Source of the DNA: Climacteris rufus
Lineage: Eukaryota > Chordata > Aves > Passeriformes > Climacteridae
NCBI GenBank assembly: GCA_013398175.1
Contig: VZRZ01002687.1
Coordinates: 498,465 to 562,464, forward strand
Direction of reading: 5' to 3'
Length of the DNA stretch: 64,000 nt
Shown: positions 49,058 to 62,870 of the stretch, piece after piece
Position numbering within the stretch: position 1 is the stretch's first letter
Layout of the letters: each line of letters begins with the position of its first letter
Program-made: the position numbers and the translations under genes
The notes under the pieces: model-generated
Database searches by the model: none
The model's input: the letters and a program-made list of their open reading frames with translations, nothing else
Told to the model about the DNA's origin: nothing

Positions 49058-50551
49058 TACAAACATGTGCTCCTCATTTCTGGCTGCTGCCTCTGCCACT
49101 GCAGAAACCTGCTTTGCTTTCACCAAGGGTCACACAGAGGTGCTGTTCAGAGCAGGCAGGAGCTCTCTGCTCAAGGCGTTTGCAGCTGCTTGGGCAGCAG
49201 TGCCTTCTCAGTTTTCCCAAACTCTTCTGCACACACAAGGCAGTGGGAGTGAGCCAGATGAAAGTCTCCTTTAGGATGCATCTGCTCAACACTGGTACAT
49301 CTTCACCCACTGAGGATCTACCCTCCAGGCCCAAGCACTAGAGATTCCAGAGGGCAGCTGCTTCCCCAGCCACCTTTACAGAAGTCCTCACAAAATGGTT
49401 GCATCTTTAGCAGCATCAAGCGGTGAAAATATTGCAAATAGCCCTTTGCTCGAAATCTCATAACTCTGATATTTGTGAAGAGCTGAAATTTTTCTGCTAA
49501 GCTGGGCCACAGCATTTTAAAAACCCGTTCAATGTGAAATATATATTGACATATTTACATTCGATGATGTATTTCTGACATTAAATTTCCATCAAAACTA
49601 GAGAAGGGCTCTGTGGTCCCCTGTTAGAACTGTGATCAATACAGCCAGCGTGTTCTCTTCTCTTTTGTGGCTATCCTCCAAAAATAAGCAGCCCTGCCTG
49701 ATGAATCATTTGCTCTTAGCTGAGCGTGAAGTAGCGTTCCTGCTTTGCTTGTGACGTCTTTATGTTAAAGATTCTGATCAAGTGCTTTAATCGACCTGAC
49801 CTTTCCGCTCTCAGCTTTTCTCGTGGAGCCAGCAGTGTTTGCTGGCTCCAAATGTTAATTCTGGGGGGGGTTGAAGGACATAATGCAGTGAGACAGCTGA
49901 GACAGAGCAAATTGTCTAGCAGAGCTAAAAGCTAAAAGGGGAGGTTTCTCCGAACAGGTCAGGCACGGTGCAGGTTGCAAAGGGAAGCTTTTCACACGTT
50001 GCCTTGATTGCTGCTTTTGCACCGTGTATTCCATGCAGGAGGATTTGCATTCTTCGAGGCAGCTTCTCAGGGCAAGACTTGACAGGCATGCCATCTTTTA
50101 GATGTGAGTTCCATCATATGGCGTTGGAGGGCCTGACTGCTTTAAAATTTTGGTTTGTTGATGACGAAAGGTGAGCTGCCAGCACCAGCATGAAACCTCA
50201 GCTCTGCTTCCTTGCATGCACTGAACAACTCAGTGTTTGCAAACTGAGGGCTGAAGCTAATTCTCTGACATGTCAAACAGTCCTGCAGGAAACGAAAGCA
50301 TTTGCTCTACATCGTACCTACTGAAAAATACATGGCATTTTTCACATCATCTTGTGATGCCGCATGGCAAATCTAGCTCTGATCTCTGCCTGCAAGGAGA
50401 GAGACAAAACCAGAGACACACATGTAAAACACTTGCTAGCAGGAGCTACCCTTAGCCTACAGTGCCTGCTTTTTTTTCCCCCTTCATTGTCAGTATATAC
50501 TTATTCTCCTAACACTGAGAGGAGACAGGAAAATACCTGCACGTTATTAAA

Positions 50552-50622
50552 CCCGTGAGATATCAAGTGGCTTGTCCAAAACTACATGAGAAATCAGATA
50601 GAGGAAAGAGCTTAAGCTGAAG
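50552..50622 (+). repeat. Ancient MIR/L3-like repeat remnant
   Basis: The stretch caagtggcttgtccaaaac then tacatgagaaatcagatag and aggaaagagcttaa follows the pattern gtgacttgcccaaggtcacacaggaaatcagtggcagagc of old amniote repeats, with about one mismatch in four. The identification is by memory of the consensus. Confidence 0.45.
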
Positions 50623-52040
50623 AAGCCAAGGCTTTGAGCCTGTTAATTCTGCTAAAGACAGCATCAAGCCATGCTCCTGCTCAGCTGATTGAAGATATTT
50701 CACAGCACAAAGTAAAACATTTTGTTGGGTGAATTAATTCCAGCACCATGCCTGTAGTATATTTCATCCATGCCTCATGCTACCATGCAAGGTGGTTTTT
50801 CAGCATGGCTAAGCTGGTTTCCTACTGGTGCTCTGTTCTTGCCCAAGTTGATAAGCCAGCAGCACACCCCTTGCTGCCAGGCCTGGCTAACCCAACACAG
50901 CCATTGCATTGCCTTCAAATATATTAACTGCAATCCAGTTGATCCACACATCACCAGAGGATGGCTACAGCTTCTGTCTTCCATCTCACAAGAGTAGCTG
51001 GGCTGCCACCCAAGGCCTTCCCAATCAGAGTACAGAGCTCTGTACCCTTGGAATGCAAGGCCTTGATTACAGAGTGAAAGTAGTGAAACAAACTCCAAAA
51101 ATGTTAAAGTAAAAAAATCATGGTTAGTGGCCTATTTCCACTCAAAAGATGTTTACGTTTCTTCTCCTCTTCCTCTTGCCACCCTTTTTTAACTCTATCC
51201 CATCAAGGTGTTTGAAGCTCTGTGTTATATATAGAATATATTAGAGTATATTAGAGCAAGGTCTGTCCAGTAAAGGATTGACTGCAGGCAGCTTCAAAGG
51301 AAGATCTTGGAAAGCTGTTTCTGAAGTATTTGAAAAACAGGAACTTTGTTCCATTTCTGTTAATTAGATATGGCTAACAAAACATGAAAGCATATTGCTT
51401 CCAAACAATTTCTTTTTCTTTTTTAGAATCAATGCTATGTAGATTTAGGCTGTTCTTATGATCCTGGTAAACGCCCTGAACTGTTGAATGCCCTCATGTC
51501 TCATGTGGGTGTGAATACCAAAGATTAACTGTGTATTTGTGAAGGAAAAGAATACTAAGTTTAATCTTGTTTTCCTAGAGCACTACTCCTTAATGAGACA
51601 GCATGAACAAAACTTACCATCCCATCATTTTCCCCTAGGAATTTTTTATGTCTAATACATCCAGCCTCTGAGGCAAACAATTTCACCTTTATTAGACCTG
51701 TTTCACGTGGAAGTTCTCCCAGGTTCACTATTCTTCTTTCATATTAGTCCCACCTACGCTCAACTGTACTGGCAAATAAAACCCAGCTTGTTTTCAAAGA
51801 ATGAAAGACACCGCTTGCTCTCTGCCCTTCATCCTGCCCTTCTCCTCTGTGAAAGCAGAAAAAAACCCCAGGAACCCTGTTTTATTCTTACAAGATTTAA
51901 GATGACACTCCTGACTAACCTGTGCTTACAAGACCATTAGGAACCTCTTTATGAATTCCCTTCTGTCAGCCCAAGGAAAATAGGAAGAGTATGAGGGCTG
52001 GATTTCCAAAAGCAGGTAGGTGCCCACCATCCACTGGCAT

Positions 52041-52080
52041 GCAGTGCCTCTGCAAACTCTGCAGTGCCTCTGCAAAAAAC
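52041..52080 (+). repeat. 20 bp tandem duplication
   Basis: Two back-to-back units of gcagtgcctctgcaaa plus four bases (ctct in the first, aaac in the second) lie directly before the CR1 scrap at 52076. Confidence 0.85.
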
Positions 52081-52110
52081 TCGGCTTGATGATCCTTTTG
52101 GGTCCATAAG
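52076..52110 (+). repeat. CR1 LINE 3' end scrap
   Basis: The core aactcggcttgatgatcc then ttttgggtccat matches the sense CR1 3' UTR (ttgggctcgatgatccttatgggtcc). It is only about 35 bp, without octamers. It directly follows a 20 bp tandem duplication. Confidence 0.65.
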
Positions 52111-54336
52111 ATCCAATAAAAAGTCCACAACAAGCCCTCAAAAGAGACTTACGTTACACAGCTCCTCTTATCGACGCTAATCTGTCTTTATCTCCCGCAG
52201 CTTTTTCGCAGAACACGGTTCTGAAGAGTCACAGACCATGATAAGGGTTTTGTGCCCACCTTCCCTGCTGTCACAGCACTTTTGTTCATAATGATGCTAC
52301 AAATACCTGGCAACCGCTGTGTGAAACATCTCATTGCTTCTTGGAAATGAAGAGCAGATGTATTTCATGTTTAAGCCTCCAGAACCACAGAGATGGGAAC
52401 TTCATAAGCAAAAGAGCAAGGTTCTGCCCAGCAGAGCCAGGCTGGCTTTGCAATCTGGTTACCAGAGGGCAAGAGGGCAAAATATTTTGTATACAACTGG
52501 CATCTAAAGTCCTATTAATGCTGGCTTACAGAAGCCACTGTTGATAAACACTCACTGCAGGAATATCTACCTGTGATTTAAAGAAGAGGTCAAGTAGTAC
52601 TGTAAACACTGATGAGTGGCTGAAATGTGACTTTAGCAACACATTTTATATGTTAATAATAATGTTAACAATATGCTTTAATAGCATGCACTGCCCTGAA
52701 GGGACAGAGAAAGCTGAGGGATTAGTCTTTGAAGACTGATCCTCAAGGCTTAACTATCATATGTCAAGGCCATTTGTTACTACCCTAGGAATATAAAGGA
52801 GTCTTTGCACAAGCTACCTTTATGCCTAGTAGGAGCACACTGAAAGGATTTAACTAAACTGAAAAAACAGGCCTTTAATTTCTTCTGTTAGTCTCAAGTA
52901 GGTATCCCAATTTTGGCATTCTCCATACAACTCTGCCTATATCTTCTACTGGATAATTTCAATGCATCTTTGACATTATTTCAACCAGTTGTCTTTGGGT
53001 TTTGTAGGTCAATTCACATATATTGGGCTTACATTTCACTGCTACATTAACAGGGAGTTTAGTGACGAATTTCCCTGGATGCAGTTTAATTTCCTCCTGC
53101 ATAAGCACCTATAGTTTGTCTATTCTGGTGTCTCTCTCTTTAATAACTTGTATTTAACTGCTTTGTGTTTATCTGCAGCTGATGAACAAGCAAAAAGAGA
53201 TTGCTGGCTTTTATACCACAAACAAAAATAATCTAGAAGATACAAAGTATGCTGAAAATTTACAATCTATTAGAAAACAAACAGACCAAATCTTACAAAA
53301 ATAAAGCCAGCTATAATCTAAAACAGTAAACTTTAGAAGAGCCCAAAATTTTAATTTCCTATACTTAACCTCAAAGCAAACTAGGCTACTGGCACAAATC
53401 CAGGCAGTTTTGTTGGATTTAGAATGCACTACCATGCACTGGGTGCTTCAACATGTCTGGAGGACTGTCTGGGGACCATTGAAAGATTTTCTCCATCAGT
53501 AGTGTAGATAACAGAAAAATAAAATTTGTAACACCTCAGTATCAATGATTACTATGGGAGACCAGCCTTTTGAACAGAGTTGTTGAGAATCAAGGTTATC
53601 ACCCTGCTAAATGTTAAATCTCTCAGTGGACCCTTCCTCCAAACTGGAGCTGAGACCGTATTTCAAAGTTCTACAAAATTCTGATTTAAAGACTTTAAAC
53701 ATCACAGTGTGATAACATTTGAGTCATCTCAGTTCTCTAACGTCAAAACATTATCACAGAACACATCAAATAGAGTACCAAGATATTGTATCAGTGGAAC
53801 AAGAAGGATATGCTAAACTGACATTCTTTACTTTGTTAAAATGATGTTTCTATATTGTCAATAAGAAGGTAGAAAAAGCAAATCATCATTTCTTTTAAGC
53901 AGACACCTTCCTGCAAACCCTTTAATTTTTGACAAAACTTCATTCTCCGAAAGGAAAATTCTTTTGTCAGAAATGTTCTCAACTGTCACATGCTTTGAAG
54001 TACACAAGAATCAAACAAGGAATGTGGTCTCCCCATAGCTGAAGGTTGGAGTAAATCCAAATTCCCATATTCCTTACTGATTCCCTTGAGTTAACTCACA
54101 CAGCTGTGAATTACACTGACTGTAAGAGACCTGCTTCCCATTCTTCTAAAGTAAGAATGGAAACCCCTGCTCCAGAAATCCTGCTTGAATAGGGCTCGAT
54201 AATATCTCTCCAGGAAGGAACTCCTCTTTAAGCAATGGCTTTTGAACTTATGACCTGCTCCATATATCCATTACCCTGTTCAGCAACATGCATGCAAGCT
54301 ACCAACCAATGCCTCCAAACCCCAACCTGCAAGTGC

Positions 54337-54424
54337 AACTTGGGGTGGTCCTGTGCAGGCTCAGGAGTTGGGCTTGATGATCCTTTTGGGTCCTTTCTAA
54401 CTCAGGATATTCTAGGAGTCTATG
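54337..54424 (+). repeat. CR1 LINE 3' end fragment, plus strand
   Basis: The segment ggtcctgtgcaggctcagg, agttgggcttgatgatcc, ttttgggtcctttctaactc and aggatattctaggagtctatg is a sense CR1 3' UTR ending in decayed octamers. The element is 5'-truncated to about 90 bp. Confidence 0.9.
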
Positions 54425-56280
54425 AACTCCTCACCCACATACAGTCCATGTATTGCCCGTGTAGACTGCCCAGGAGGATGTGTGGTGCTCCTGAATACAG
54501 TGGTGTTCCTCAGACAGCCCAGATGTTCTTAGGGCTGGCCCCTAAACCCAAAATACCTTGAAAGTATTAAGTACACTGAGATAAATTTCTAGAAACCTGA
54601 AAGTCTCTGCTGATTTTCTGATCCATAATATGCAGTTCTGATGTTTAGCAACACAACAGAAGAATGTGCAACACGAGACAGGCAGAAGGATTGCAAAGAA
54701 ACCTGGCCCTGGTACAGGCAAATACATGGGGCTCAGCTCTCCTGAAAAATATGGTGTCAGTTGCAGAGGGAGAACATGCAAAAACCCAGCCCAGAGCAGG
54801 AAATGATGTGGGTTCTGTCTGTCCCTGTCAAAGAGCTGTGTGGGCTTTTTCTCCTGCAAATAGTTCTGCAGTATCTAAAAAAATAACTTAGCCTCCCTGT
54901 GCTTGACATTTGAGTCTTATAAGGAGTATTTCTGAACTGTGGGGAGGAGATCCAGCTGGAGGGGAGGTGAGAATTCAAGTGTTCCTATCAGCTGTCTGTA
55001 GCCAAGCTCTGAGAATTACGTTCTATTCTGGTTTTTTGCCCTCACCTAGATCAATTGCCAACAAGCCTAAAGAAAAGAATGTTAGTAAACATCACGAAAA
55101 ATTAACGATTTGAGACAAGCTGTTCTATTAGGCCTGACTGATTTATTATTTCCATGAAATTGGTAGAATTGGTAAAACTTTGAGATGTTCTGATAAAAAC
55201 CCAGAAATCAAAAAATTGTGAAAATTAGGCAGGGAACCTCTTTAATAGATGTGTCTGGGCTATACTGCCAGAATTATTTTAGGGGAACTTCCCTTCTGTG
55301 ACACTTCAGGCCTTTTGCTTCCAGAGTCAGCCAGGAAGAAAAGTACAGCACCATAATATCTCAGACTGGGTCACTTTTTATTTGGGATCAGGATCAGATA
55401 AATCTTTCTTTACCACAGAAGCAGATAACTTACAATCTTCCTGGTTTTCCATGGTCAAATAACACACCAATTTCTCAGGCATATGCATAAAACATAAATT
55501 AAACCCTAGATATATGACAAGCCTTCAAACATGCCAGAGAGGCAATGTGGAGAGTGTATGAAGCCCCCCTGAAATGCCTGGTTACAACAAGCATTTGCCA
55601 GCTGCAGTGACTGGCTGGCAGAGGGGAAAAGGTGTGGGCACAGAGACTTTGATTTGGAGGAAAGAGATTCTATGTGAATACCAGGGAAAAACTGTCAGGG
55701 GGTGCACAGAACTGATGCAAAATGGCATGGCCAGCTTTAGATGAGACTTCCCCCTTACTCAGCTACACAGCCTGGCTTTGGCCCCATCATCTTCTCCAAC
55801 AACAAGGTACCAACAACTGCTTTCTGTGGATCTTGCTGGCACACCCTGCTAGATCACCCCTGAAATGACAGAAAATATCCCCCTTAAAAATCACTGACAG
55901 CCCCAGACGTGATGGTAACAGCATTGTACGTGTCAGCTTTGGGGATCATTATTGTAAAAGGTTACAGAAGGGATTTGGGTTAATGGAGGTAATCTGTGAT
56001 TATCTGATGCAACAGATTGCTCTGCCAGTGACTCATTCCTTCTGCCACAATATATTGTGGGTTGCAGCTGCAAATAGCGAGCAGGATGGAGCTGGCTCCC
56101 AACCTAAGACTGTCCCTGTTGTTCAGAGAAACCCCTCTAAGAGGGGGTGCCAAGCCTTTGCAGGTGTGTGACAGCCTGGCACAGCTCTCCTGAGGGGAGT
56201 GGGCTGTAGCAGTGTACTACAGTCACTCATTCATGGGTGTTACTATAGCTACCAGTTGAAGGGCTCAACACAAAAAGCAG

Positions 56281-56323
56281 AAATAAAAAAAAAGAAAAAG
56301 AAAAAGAAAAAGAAAAAAGAAAA
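56281..56323 (+). repeat. (GAAAAA)n polypurine tract
   Basis: About 43 bases of pure A/G apart from one T, with four or five aaaaag units. It is an ordinary simple repeat. Confidence 0.95.
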
Positions 56324-56453
56324 TTAGGCAGTAGAAGACAAAAAACAAGGAAACTTGTAAAGCAAAGGCAGAGGGTTCCTCTGATTAGCTAATGAAGTGC
56401 TTCAAAAGCAGCGACTGAAAAATGAGGCTTGAAGGTTGCATGGTGTAAGCGTC

Positions 56454-56454
56454 N
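56454..56454. other. Single ambiguous base (N)
   Basis: One undetermined base in GRK5 intron 1, between gtc and gggatgg. Confidence 0.99.
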
Positions 56455-58639
56455 GGGATGGATTAACTATTTCCTCATTGCTCACACAGTCCTGCACTTC
56501 CACTGGCTCTCACTGCAGCCCTGGGGCCAGAATTAATACAAGGTATTGATTTGAGCCATCAGCCCCCTGGGAGCAGTGTGGAAACAATGATCTTACCACC
56601 AGGGAGTCCAGGAGAGAGCAGAAGCTAAGTGCTGTCATAGCCTGGAAGATGAAGGAAAAAGAATAAACAGCACCATGCAGCAATCCCGCACCACCCACAC
56701 CTCCCAGTGGAAAGCCTCTGCCTCTGGTCTGGATGTCCAAGGTAGCCCAAAGCACCAAAAGCAGCTGCAGCCAGGGATAGACACTTCTAACATGTACATA
56801 AATCTAAATAAATGTATGATTCCCACTCACATGCTTTCCTGACAGCCAGCTGTTCCCTTTGATCGCTGTTATCGTCACTCAGAGATTAATGTCACTGCCT
56901 GGGACAGCTTATTAGTAATTTTTATTACAAAGCATATATATTGGGCTGGTAGTGAGCAAAAGCTAAGCCTTTGAGTAAATAAAACACTAGGACAGCTCGC
57001 AGGGAATGACACAGAACAGATATCTGTGGGGTCCTTACCCTGGCTCTGAAAGCCAATAATGGCAGGAGGTCAAAGAGCACTGGCTTAATTGTCCAGCGAA
57101 TTAATGGTGACGAACGTCTGTTTCCCCTCTTGTTAAAACTGACACCAGATATTTCAGAGAAAGCAGGAGGACACTTGGCTACAAAGGAATGTTTTGATGG
57201 CTGAAGCTGAGATTGTTGCCAGCCCCAGCCTGTCAGAGCAGTGCAGGTCAAATGGAGCCACTGTAGGAAACTGCTGCTGACTCCAGCACAAACCAGAACC
57301 TTCTGGGCCCAGTCGAGCAGACATGGATTATACTGCTCACTTTGGAAAGAAAGATTTTTTGCTTGTATTTAATAAAAAAGTCACATCTACACCTTTGAAT
57401 ATACAAGCATTAATAAAAAAAAAGCAAAATAAAACTTAGAGGAGTGTGAACGGCACCATAAAAATCAGCCTGCGCTTGTTTCCTCTCATTTTGAAGAAAG
57501 ATCGACAGCAACAGGAAAAAAAGTAATACCAGAACACATTGCAAAGAGCAAAGAATTTCTTTACATTTTCTCTCTCCAGAAAATGTCCCTCTTTCATTGT
57601 CCTGTGCAACCCTGTTTCAACAATGCATCTCTTAGTGGAAAGTGTCATCATGGGAGGAGTAAAAAACTGGGAAACACAAGGGGACCACTTTCACCCAGTT
57701 AGTGACATTTTGTGTGCTGGCTAATACTTTTCTATTGAAATAACTCTTCCACAGTGAAGAATGAGGTCTACTTATTTATTTTCTTCCTGTTGCTCAATCT
57801 CATTTCAATTCAGATTTTCATGTGTAGCAGTAGGAACAAGGATGAAAGCTCCCCTTTGTTTTAAGGTGGTTATGTTAGTTTTGAGCTGTTGTGAAAGAGA
57901 CTGTAGGGCACATCTTTCCCCTTCATCTGAGTATACATGAACCCCTCTGGTGTTTAATTTAAGCTTCATAAACAAGGAACAAGCACTTTCTGAATATTAA
58001 AAATACAGTATCAACCTACTATCAACCTGAGAACCACAATGGGACTTCTGATGTGGTAAGTCATTCCCCTCATTATGGGACATGCTGACAACTTTAATTA
58101 ATAGTCGTAATATATAACACTGTTAACAAGGATGTATAACATTGAATTAGGTGACTAAAGTCTAAGTATTCTTTCAGCAGTGTTTTCTACAGAGGTCATG
58201 ATGACCAGGGAACAGCCACACTGGTTTTCAAGTAAATCTATGTGCTCAGTCTCTGGCTGAGCTAATTATAATGGTGCCTTTAGCATCACTGTCCTTAAGT
58301 GTCTGCCAGCATGTCCCTAACAAACCACCAGGTTCATGCTTTTCTAGCCCAGACAGAAGAGCCTGATTATCAGGTCAGACTCAATTCATCTCCCAGGCCA
58401 GTGCACTTCCATCCCACATGAATCCAGCTTAGCTGAACTTCAATTATCAGCAGAGAAGTTAGTGACAAGGCATCATTGAACAGTGTATTTGTTTGCTTCT
58501 GGCTTCTGCCCCTAATCAATACCTAGGGGAGGAAGGCTGCTGGGTCTGTAGGGCTAAAAAGACTTAACACGGTCTTCAAGGGCTAAGGGAGGCATCTGGC
58601 TCAGCAGTTCCAGCATGAGGATGGCCTGACCTGCATGTG

Positions 58640-58925
58640 GGCACCAGACAAGCAACCGTCCCTGCAGGCCCCATGGCCCATGTCCTACCAGACAAGCAAA
58701 ATTAATAGTGGGGCTTTTGCAGTAAAAGCCTGTAAGCCGCAGCTTTGAAAAGGGCAGTGGTCAGGACGCAGTCCATGCAACCTGTGACAGAGCTGGTGGT
58801 ACAGGGCAGAGCACCACTGAAATGCCAGGGACACAACTGGGTATAAAGTCGGTGGCATGAAGTGTGATTCTGATAAATAAAGTCTATGTGCTGCATGTGT
58901 GGCCCTTGGAGTCACTCTAGAGCTG
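58640..58925 (+). mobile_element. Possible solitary LTR remnant of an endogenous retrovirus (tentative)
   Basis: A TATAAA at 58842-58847 is followed 34 bases later by AATAAA at 58876-58881 and then a G/T-containing stretch (tgtgctgcatgtgtggccc). This is the compact promoter plus polyadenylation arrangement of a short LTR. I cannot define TG...CA ends, a target duplication or internal viral genes, so the boundaries are guesses. A chance co-occurrence is quite possible. Confidence 0.2.
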
Positions 58926-61900
58926 AACACATCTACAAGGAAGACACAATCTATGCTGCAAGAAACACTTTCTGTTCAGGTGTTTTATGAAATCCATATT
59001 TTGGCTTGTTATTATCACGCCTTTTCAGGTGTCAGGACAGAAAAAAGAAATTCAGCTATTGCTTTACATGATTTTCAAACTCACAAGAGCAAAACCCCAA
59101 GCAAGTACCCAGAAAATCCAAGCCTCCTTATCTCAGCCGACTCCCCTGGTGACGCAACACACTCTGCACTGTGCTGAGCAACACAGCAGCAAACACTGAT
59201 CTTCATGTCTAAGCATCCAAGCCCAAGTGGCACATGTGCTATTTTAGCACCTCTGGGGACCGTTCTGGGAGATAATGTAATTAATATTATCTTGGTGACG
59301 GCTATTTACCACATCCCACTGGGAAACTGCAATCTGTGCTCGTGGAACTTGAACCCAATTAATACCCACTTCCTACCAGTTTCAGGTGTCTCCTAATTTA
59401 AAGATACATTTACAGACAAAACAGGTCAGTAACTCTTCCCAGTGAGTCAAACAGTATCTTAATCACTCGTGTTTAATAGGAAACAAATGACTGAGCACTG
59501 ATAAAGTTCACCATTATGCTTTTGAGGAAAAGAAAAGTGACTATAGAACAATCTGATAAAGGGAGAATTTGCTTCCTGTGCAACTCGATATTTATAAACC
59601 TTCTCAGTCAGGGGGCAAAAAAGGAAATAATTTCAGCTGGCTGAAGCTGACATTCCAAAATACATTTTAAAATGACAACACAAACAGGACCCCAGCTGAA
59701 AACAGTGCTTATGGGAAAAATATGCAGAAATAGGAGGCAGGAAGGCCGTAACTCTGTCAGCTCCTTGGCATGGGCTCACGAGGTGTCTGTGGATATTCCT
59801 GCACCTCACATGGCACAGACCCACCCTCAGCCTCTCCAACAGCAACTAGGGACATGGGGTGTTGGGATAGCAGGTGGAAGCAGGATTTTCTGGTTCTGTT
59901 TTCCACCTTCAATGGAATGACTTGATTTAACCACCTCTGTCTCCAGCAAAAAAAAAGGCATGAGGACATGGCATTTTTTTTTCAATCTAAAGGCTAGACT
60001 TTCAGTCTTACCAAGATTTTCAGTTATTTTCCATGCTTTTCTATATTTAACCCTCTTGAAATGCAGGCAGTGATTTCCCCGAAGCCTGACTAGTGTCTCA
60101 AGAGCAGAACTTTAAACCACAACAGCCTCAAGTCCAGCACCTACAACTCCCGCTGATTCCGTCAGGAACCACACATGCCAGCAAGCCCTTCAACAAGCCC
60201 CTTGAAAGAGGGAGAGATAAGCACCCTAACTGAGGAGTCCACTCTGCACAAAATTATAAGTGCAGAGTATTTCTGGAGTAAGTGCTGTTTTCCAAGGCTT
60301 CCTGGCATGGAAGTTTTTCATGGGAGAATAACATGGGAGATGTGGAAGAGTGCTTATAGTGATAGCAAAAATAAAAATAAATTATTTGTATGTTGTGCCT
60401 AAAAAGGCAGTGTTCTCAATTGTTAAAAAAAGAAATGTTTATCTCCCAGAATTAGAGAAAAAAAGATGGGGGGAAAAACCCCAGTAGGAGGTGCACCTAT
60501 TTTGTTTCACATTTTCCATGTTAGTTGACGACAAAGCCATTCGTGCTTTGCTGCCTTGGCTTCAGATATCAAGTAAAATATTTCTGAGTTGCTTTTAAAG
60601 TATATTAATATAAATAATAAAACCAACACAACCCGTGGCTTTTCAGCAGTGCCTTCTACTTAAAGACATAAAAGCATTTTGCAAACAAAAATAGCGGAGG
60701 CTTTTCCAGCTTAAAGATGAATTTTGTCCTCACATAAATTAGCATGACATTTACAGTCCTGTTGAGACACTCCACATGTGCAACTGGGAAAAGAAATTAT
60801 CACAGGCAGTTTAAATGCCCAGGTTTAATTAGAAAAAAAGAACCAAAATAAAACCAGACCCATTCTTCTTGAACAGTTTTCCAGTTGATACTGTCAGATG
60901 ATGTAAGAACACTAGGGCTGCTAGATGTTAGAGGGAAAAGCATTCTTAAATTTGCTTTAATCAGCTCAGCTCTGGAGAGAGAACACACACAGGTGTGGAT
61001 GCCCTTCACCACCTCCATAAAGCTGGTCATTTGTTCAGGGGGTTGCACATCACCTTCCTACTGCTGGGAGAACAAGCACCTGGAGAGAGCAAGATCTGCA
61101 AGAAAAGCCTGACATTCACCCTTTACCAGACACACGAGAATCCAAAGGCACCGAAGTTTAATTACTCCCACTGCTCACAGGACAACTTGGCATTTGCTTT
61201 TCTGCAGTGCCTGGAGGCCAACAAATTCAGGACCTCTTTGTACAAGGCAACACATGAACACAGATCCCATCCCCGAAGAGTTTCCAGCTCAGTACAGCAG
61301 CCAAAAGCACTCCCTGTGACATCCTGAACTCATTGCTGTCACTGGGGATGTTGCCTTTGCCTTCAGCAAGGGTTAGCACTTCATCCCCTGTGGCTTCAGA
61401 GGGTCACAGTTTTCCCACTCATCAACACAATTGCTTTCTGAGGAAGGCCCATTTTTCAAAACGGGGTGGTATTACTGAAAAAACATTAAAAGTTGCCAGG
61501 AACAATCAAGGACTGTACATGCACCGTTGTCCAGAGCTGACTGCATTTCAAACAGATTCAATAAAAACATGAGGATGGAAAGAATACTGAAGAATTAAAA
61601 CAAAGTCAGACCAGGTGCTTTTGCTCACTTTCACCCTGATATCTCTCGTCTTTCTGTCTTCTGCCCATCTCTAACATTTTCAGCATGAACTACTTTTTAT
61701 TTTCCAGTTTTGTTCTCTTTCCACCTCTTGTTGACTACCAGCCTCTGATGACACCTTCTATCTCTGACCTTTTTTAAACTGAACTGCTACCCCTCTATAT
61801 CCTTCCTACTTTTGAAAGCAAGCCTAGGAATAGGGGCTTGGAGCCTCTTGCTCTTCTCTTCCCTCGTTTCAGGGAAATGCCACTAGGAGTGGACTGCAAC

Positions 61901-62034
61901 AGGCACAGCTCAGTCTCTGAAGAATAAAACACAAGGGATTTTCCATTTGAAATCACTGGCCAGGGGCCTATTCATCCTCTTCAAGAGCTGACACATTAAG
62001 ACAACTGAATAGAAGGAATTTATGGCAATTTGCT

Positions 62035-62075
62035 CACACACACACAAAACCAACAACAACAACAAAAAAACAAAC
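62035..62075 (+). repeat. CA / CAA / A-rich compound simple repeat
   Basis: A short (CA)6 run is followed by aaaccaacaacaacaac and an A-run. It is a compound microsatellite. Confidence 0.9.
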
Positions 62076-62789
62076 CCAGGAACAGGATTTTGGTCTTGTC
62101 CTGAAATCCAAGAGAGATACAACAGCAGATGTCTTTCATCTATATGACCTTTTCCACTAAGACAAAAGAGAGACAGGATATTAAATCACAGTTTAAGATT
62201 TTTATGACTCTTGGCAAGCATTTATTTATTATGGGTTTGTTTGTTTTGGGACTTTGTTTTTAGGCAAAGTGTTATTTTTTGTACTTTTCATGGAACTCCA
62301 ACTGAAATACCATAAAAACGTCTGAGACAAATTTCTTTTGGCTGATTTGCACATTTTCAAAGTCACAGGCTGACTCCCCTTCCAACTCACATTGCTCAAA
62401 CCAGTGTGTTTAAACCAGGACAACCATATGACACGAAGACAGCAATTGTTTTTTCACAAAGTCATGGGAAACCTTGATGATATGTGCCATCATCATGTGA
62501 GGGGGACAGCAAATCTTTTAACCAGCAGATCTAGATCAGGAATGCCCAGTGAAAATCCCTCAGTGACTACAGTGGAGAACACACGGTGACAGCAGGACAC
62601 AGCACAAGGAATGTGGGAGAAAGCACAGATTAATTGCATTTGTCTTCTTAATTTGCTTACACCCTTGGCTGGAGAGAAGCTCTCCCTACCATGCTCAGCT
62701 TACCTTACAGATGACTAAGCAGATGGGAGGATAGGGATACTACCAGGAAAGACAATCCAGGGGAAAGGACATTAACCTCAGACCCGGGG

Positions 62790-62870
62790 AAGATTAGTTT
62801 TAAGTCCTTCTTCAAGCACAGATTTCCCATGTTATTTTAGGCAAAGAGTTAGGCTGTGTAAACACCTTGT
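62790..62870 (+). repeat. Ancient MIR/L3-like repeat remnant
   Basis: The stretch ttttaagtccttcttcaagc, acagatttcccatgttattt and taggcaaagagttaggctg parallels the consensus gttcaaatcctggttctgccacagatttcctgtgtgaccttaggcaagtcacttagcc-type core of old amniote repeats. It is diverged but colinear over about 70 bp. Confidence 0.42.

Noticed and set aside
48616..49341. Longest open frame in the window (241 codons, plus strand)
   Set aside because: It runs antisense through a CR1 fragment (48960-49057), is dominated by Leu, Pro and Ser, has no recognisable domain, and is not flanked by splice or promoter signals. It is best seen as a chance frame.
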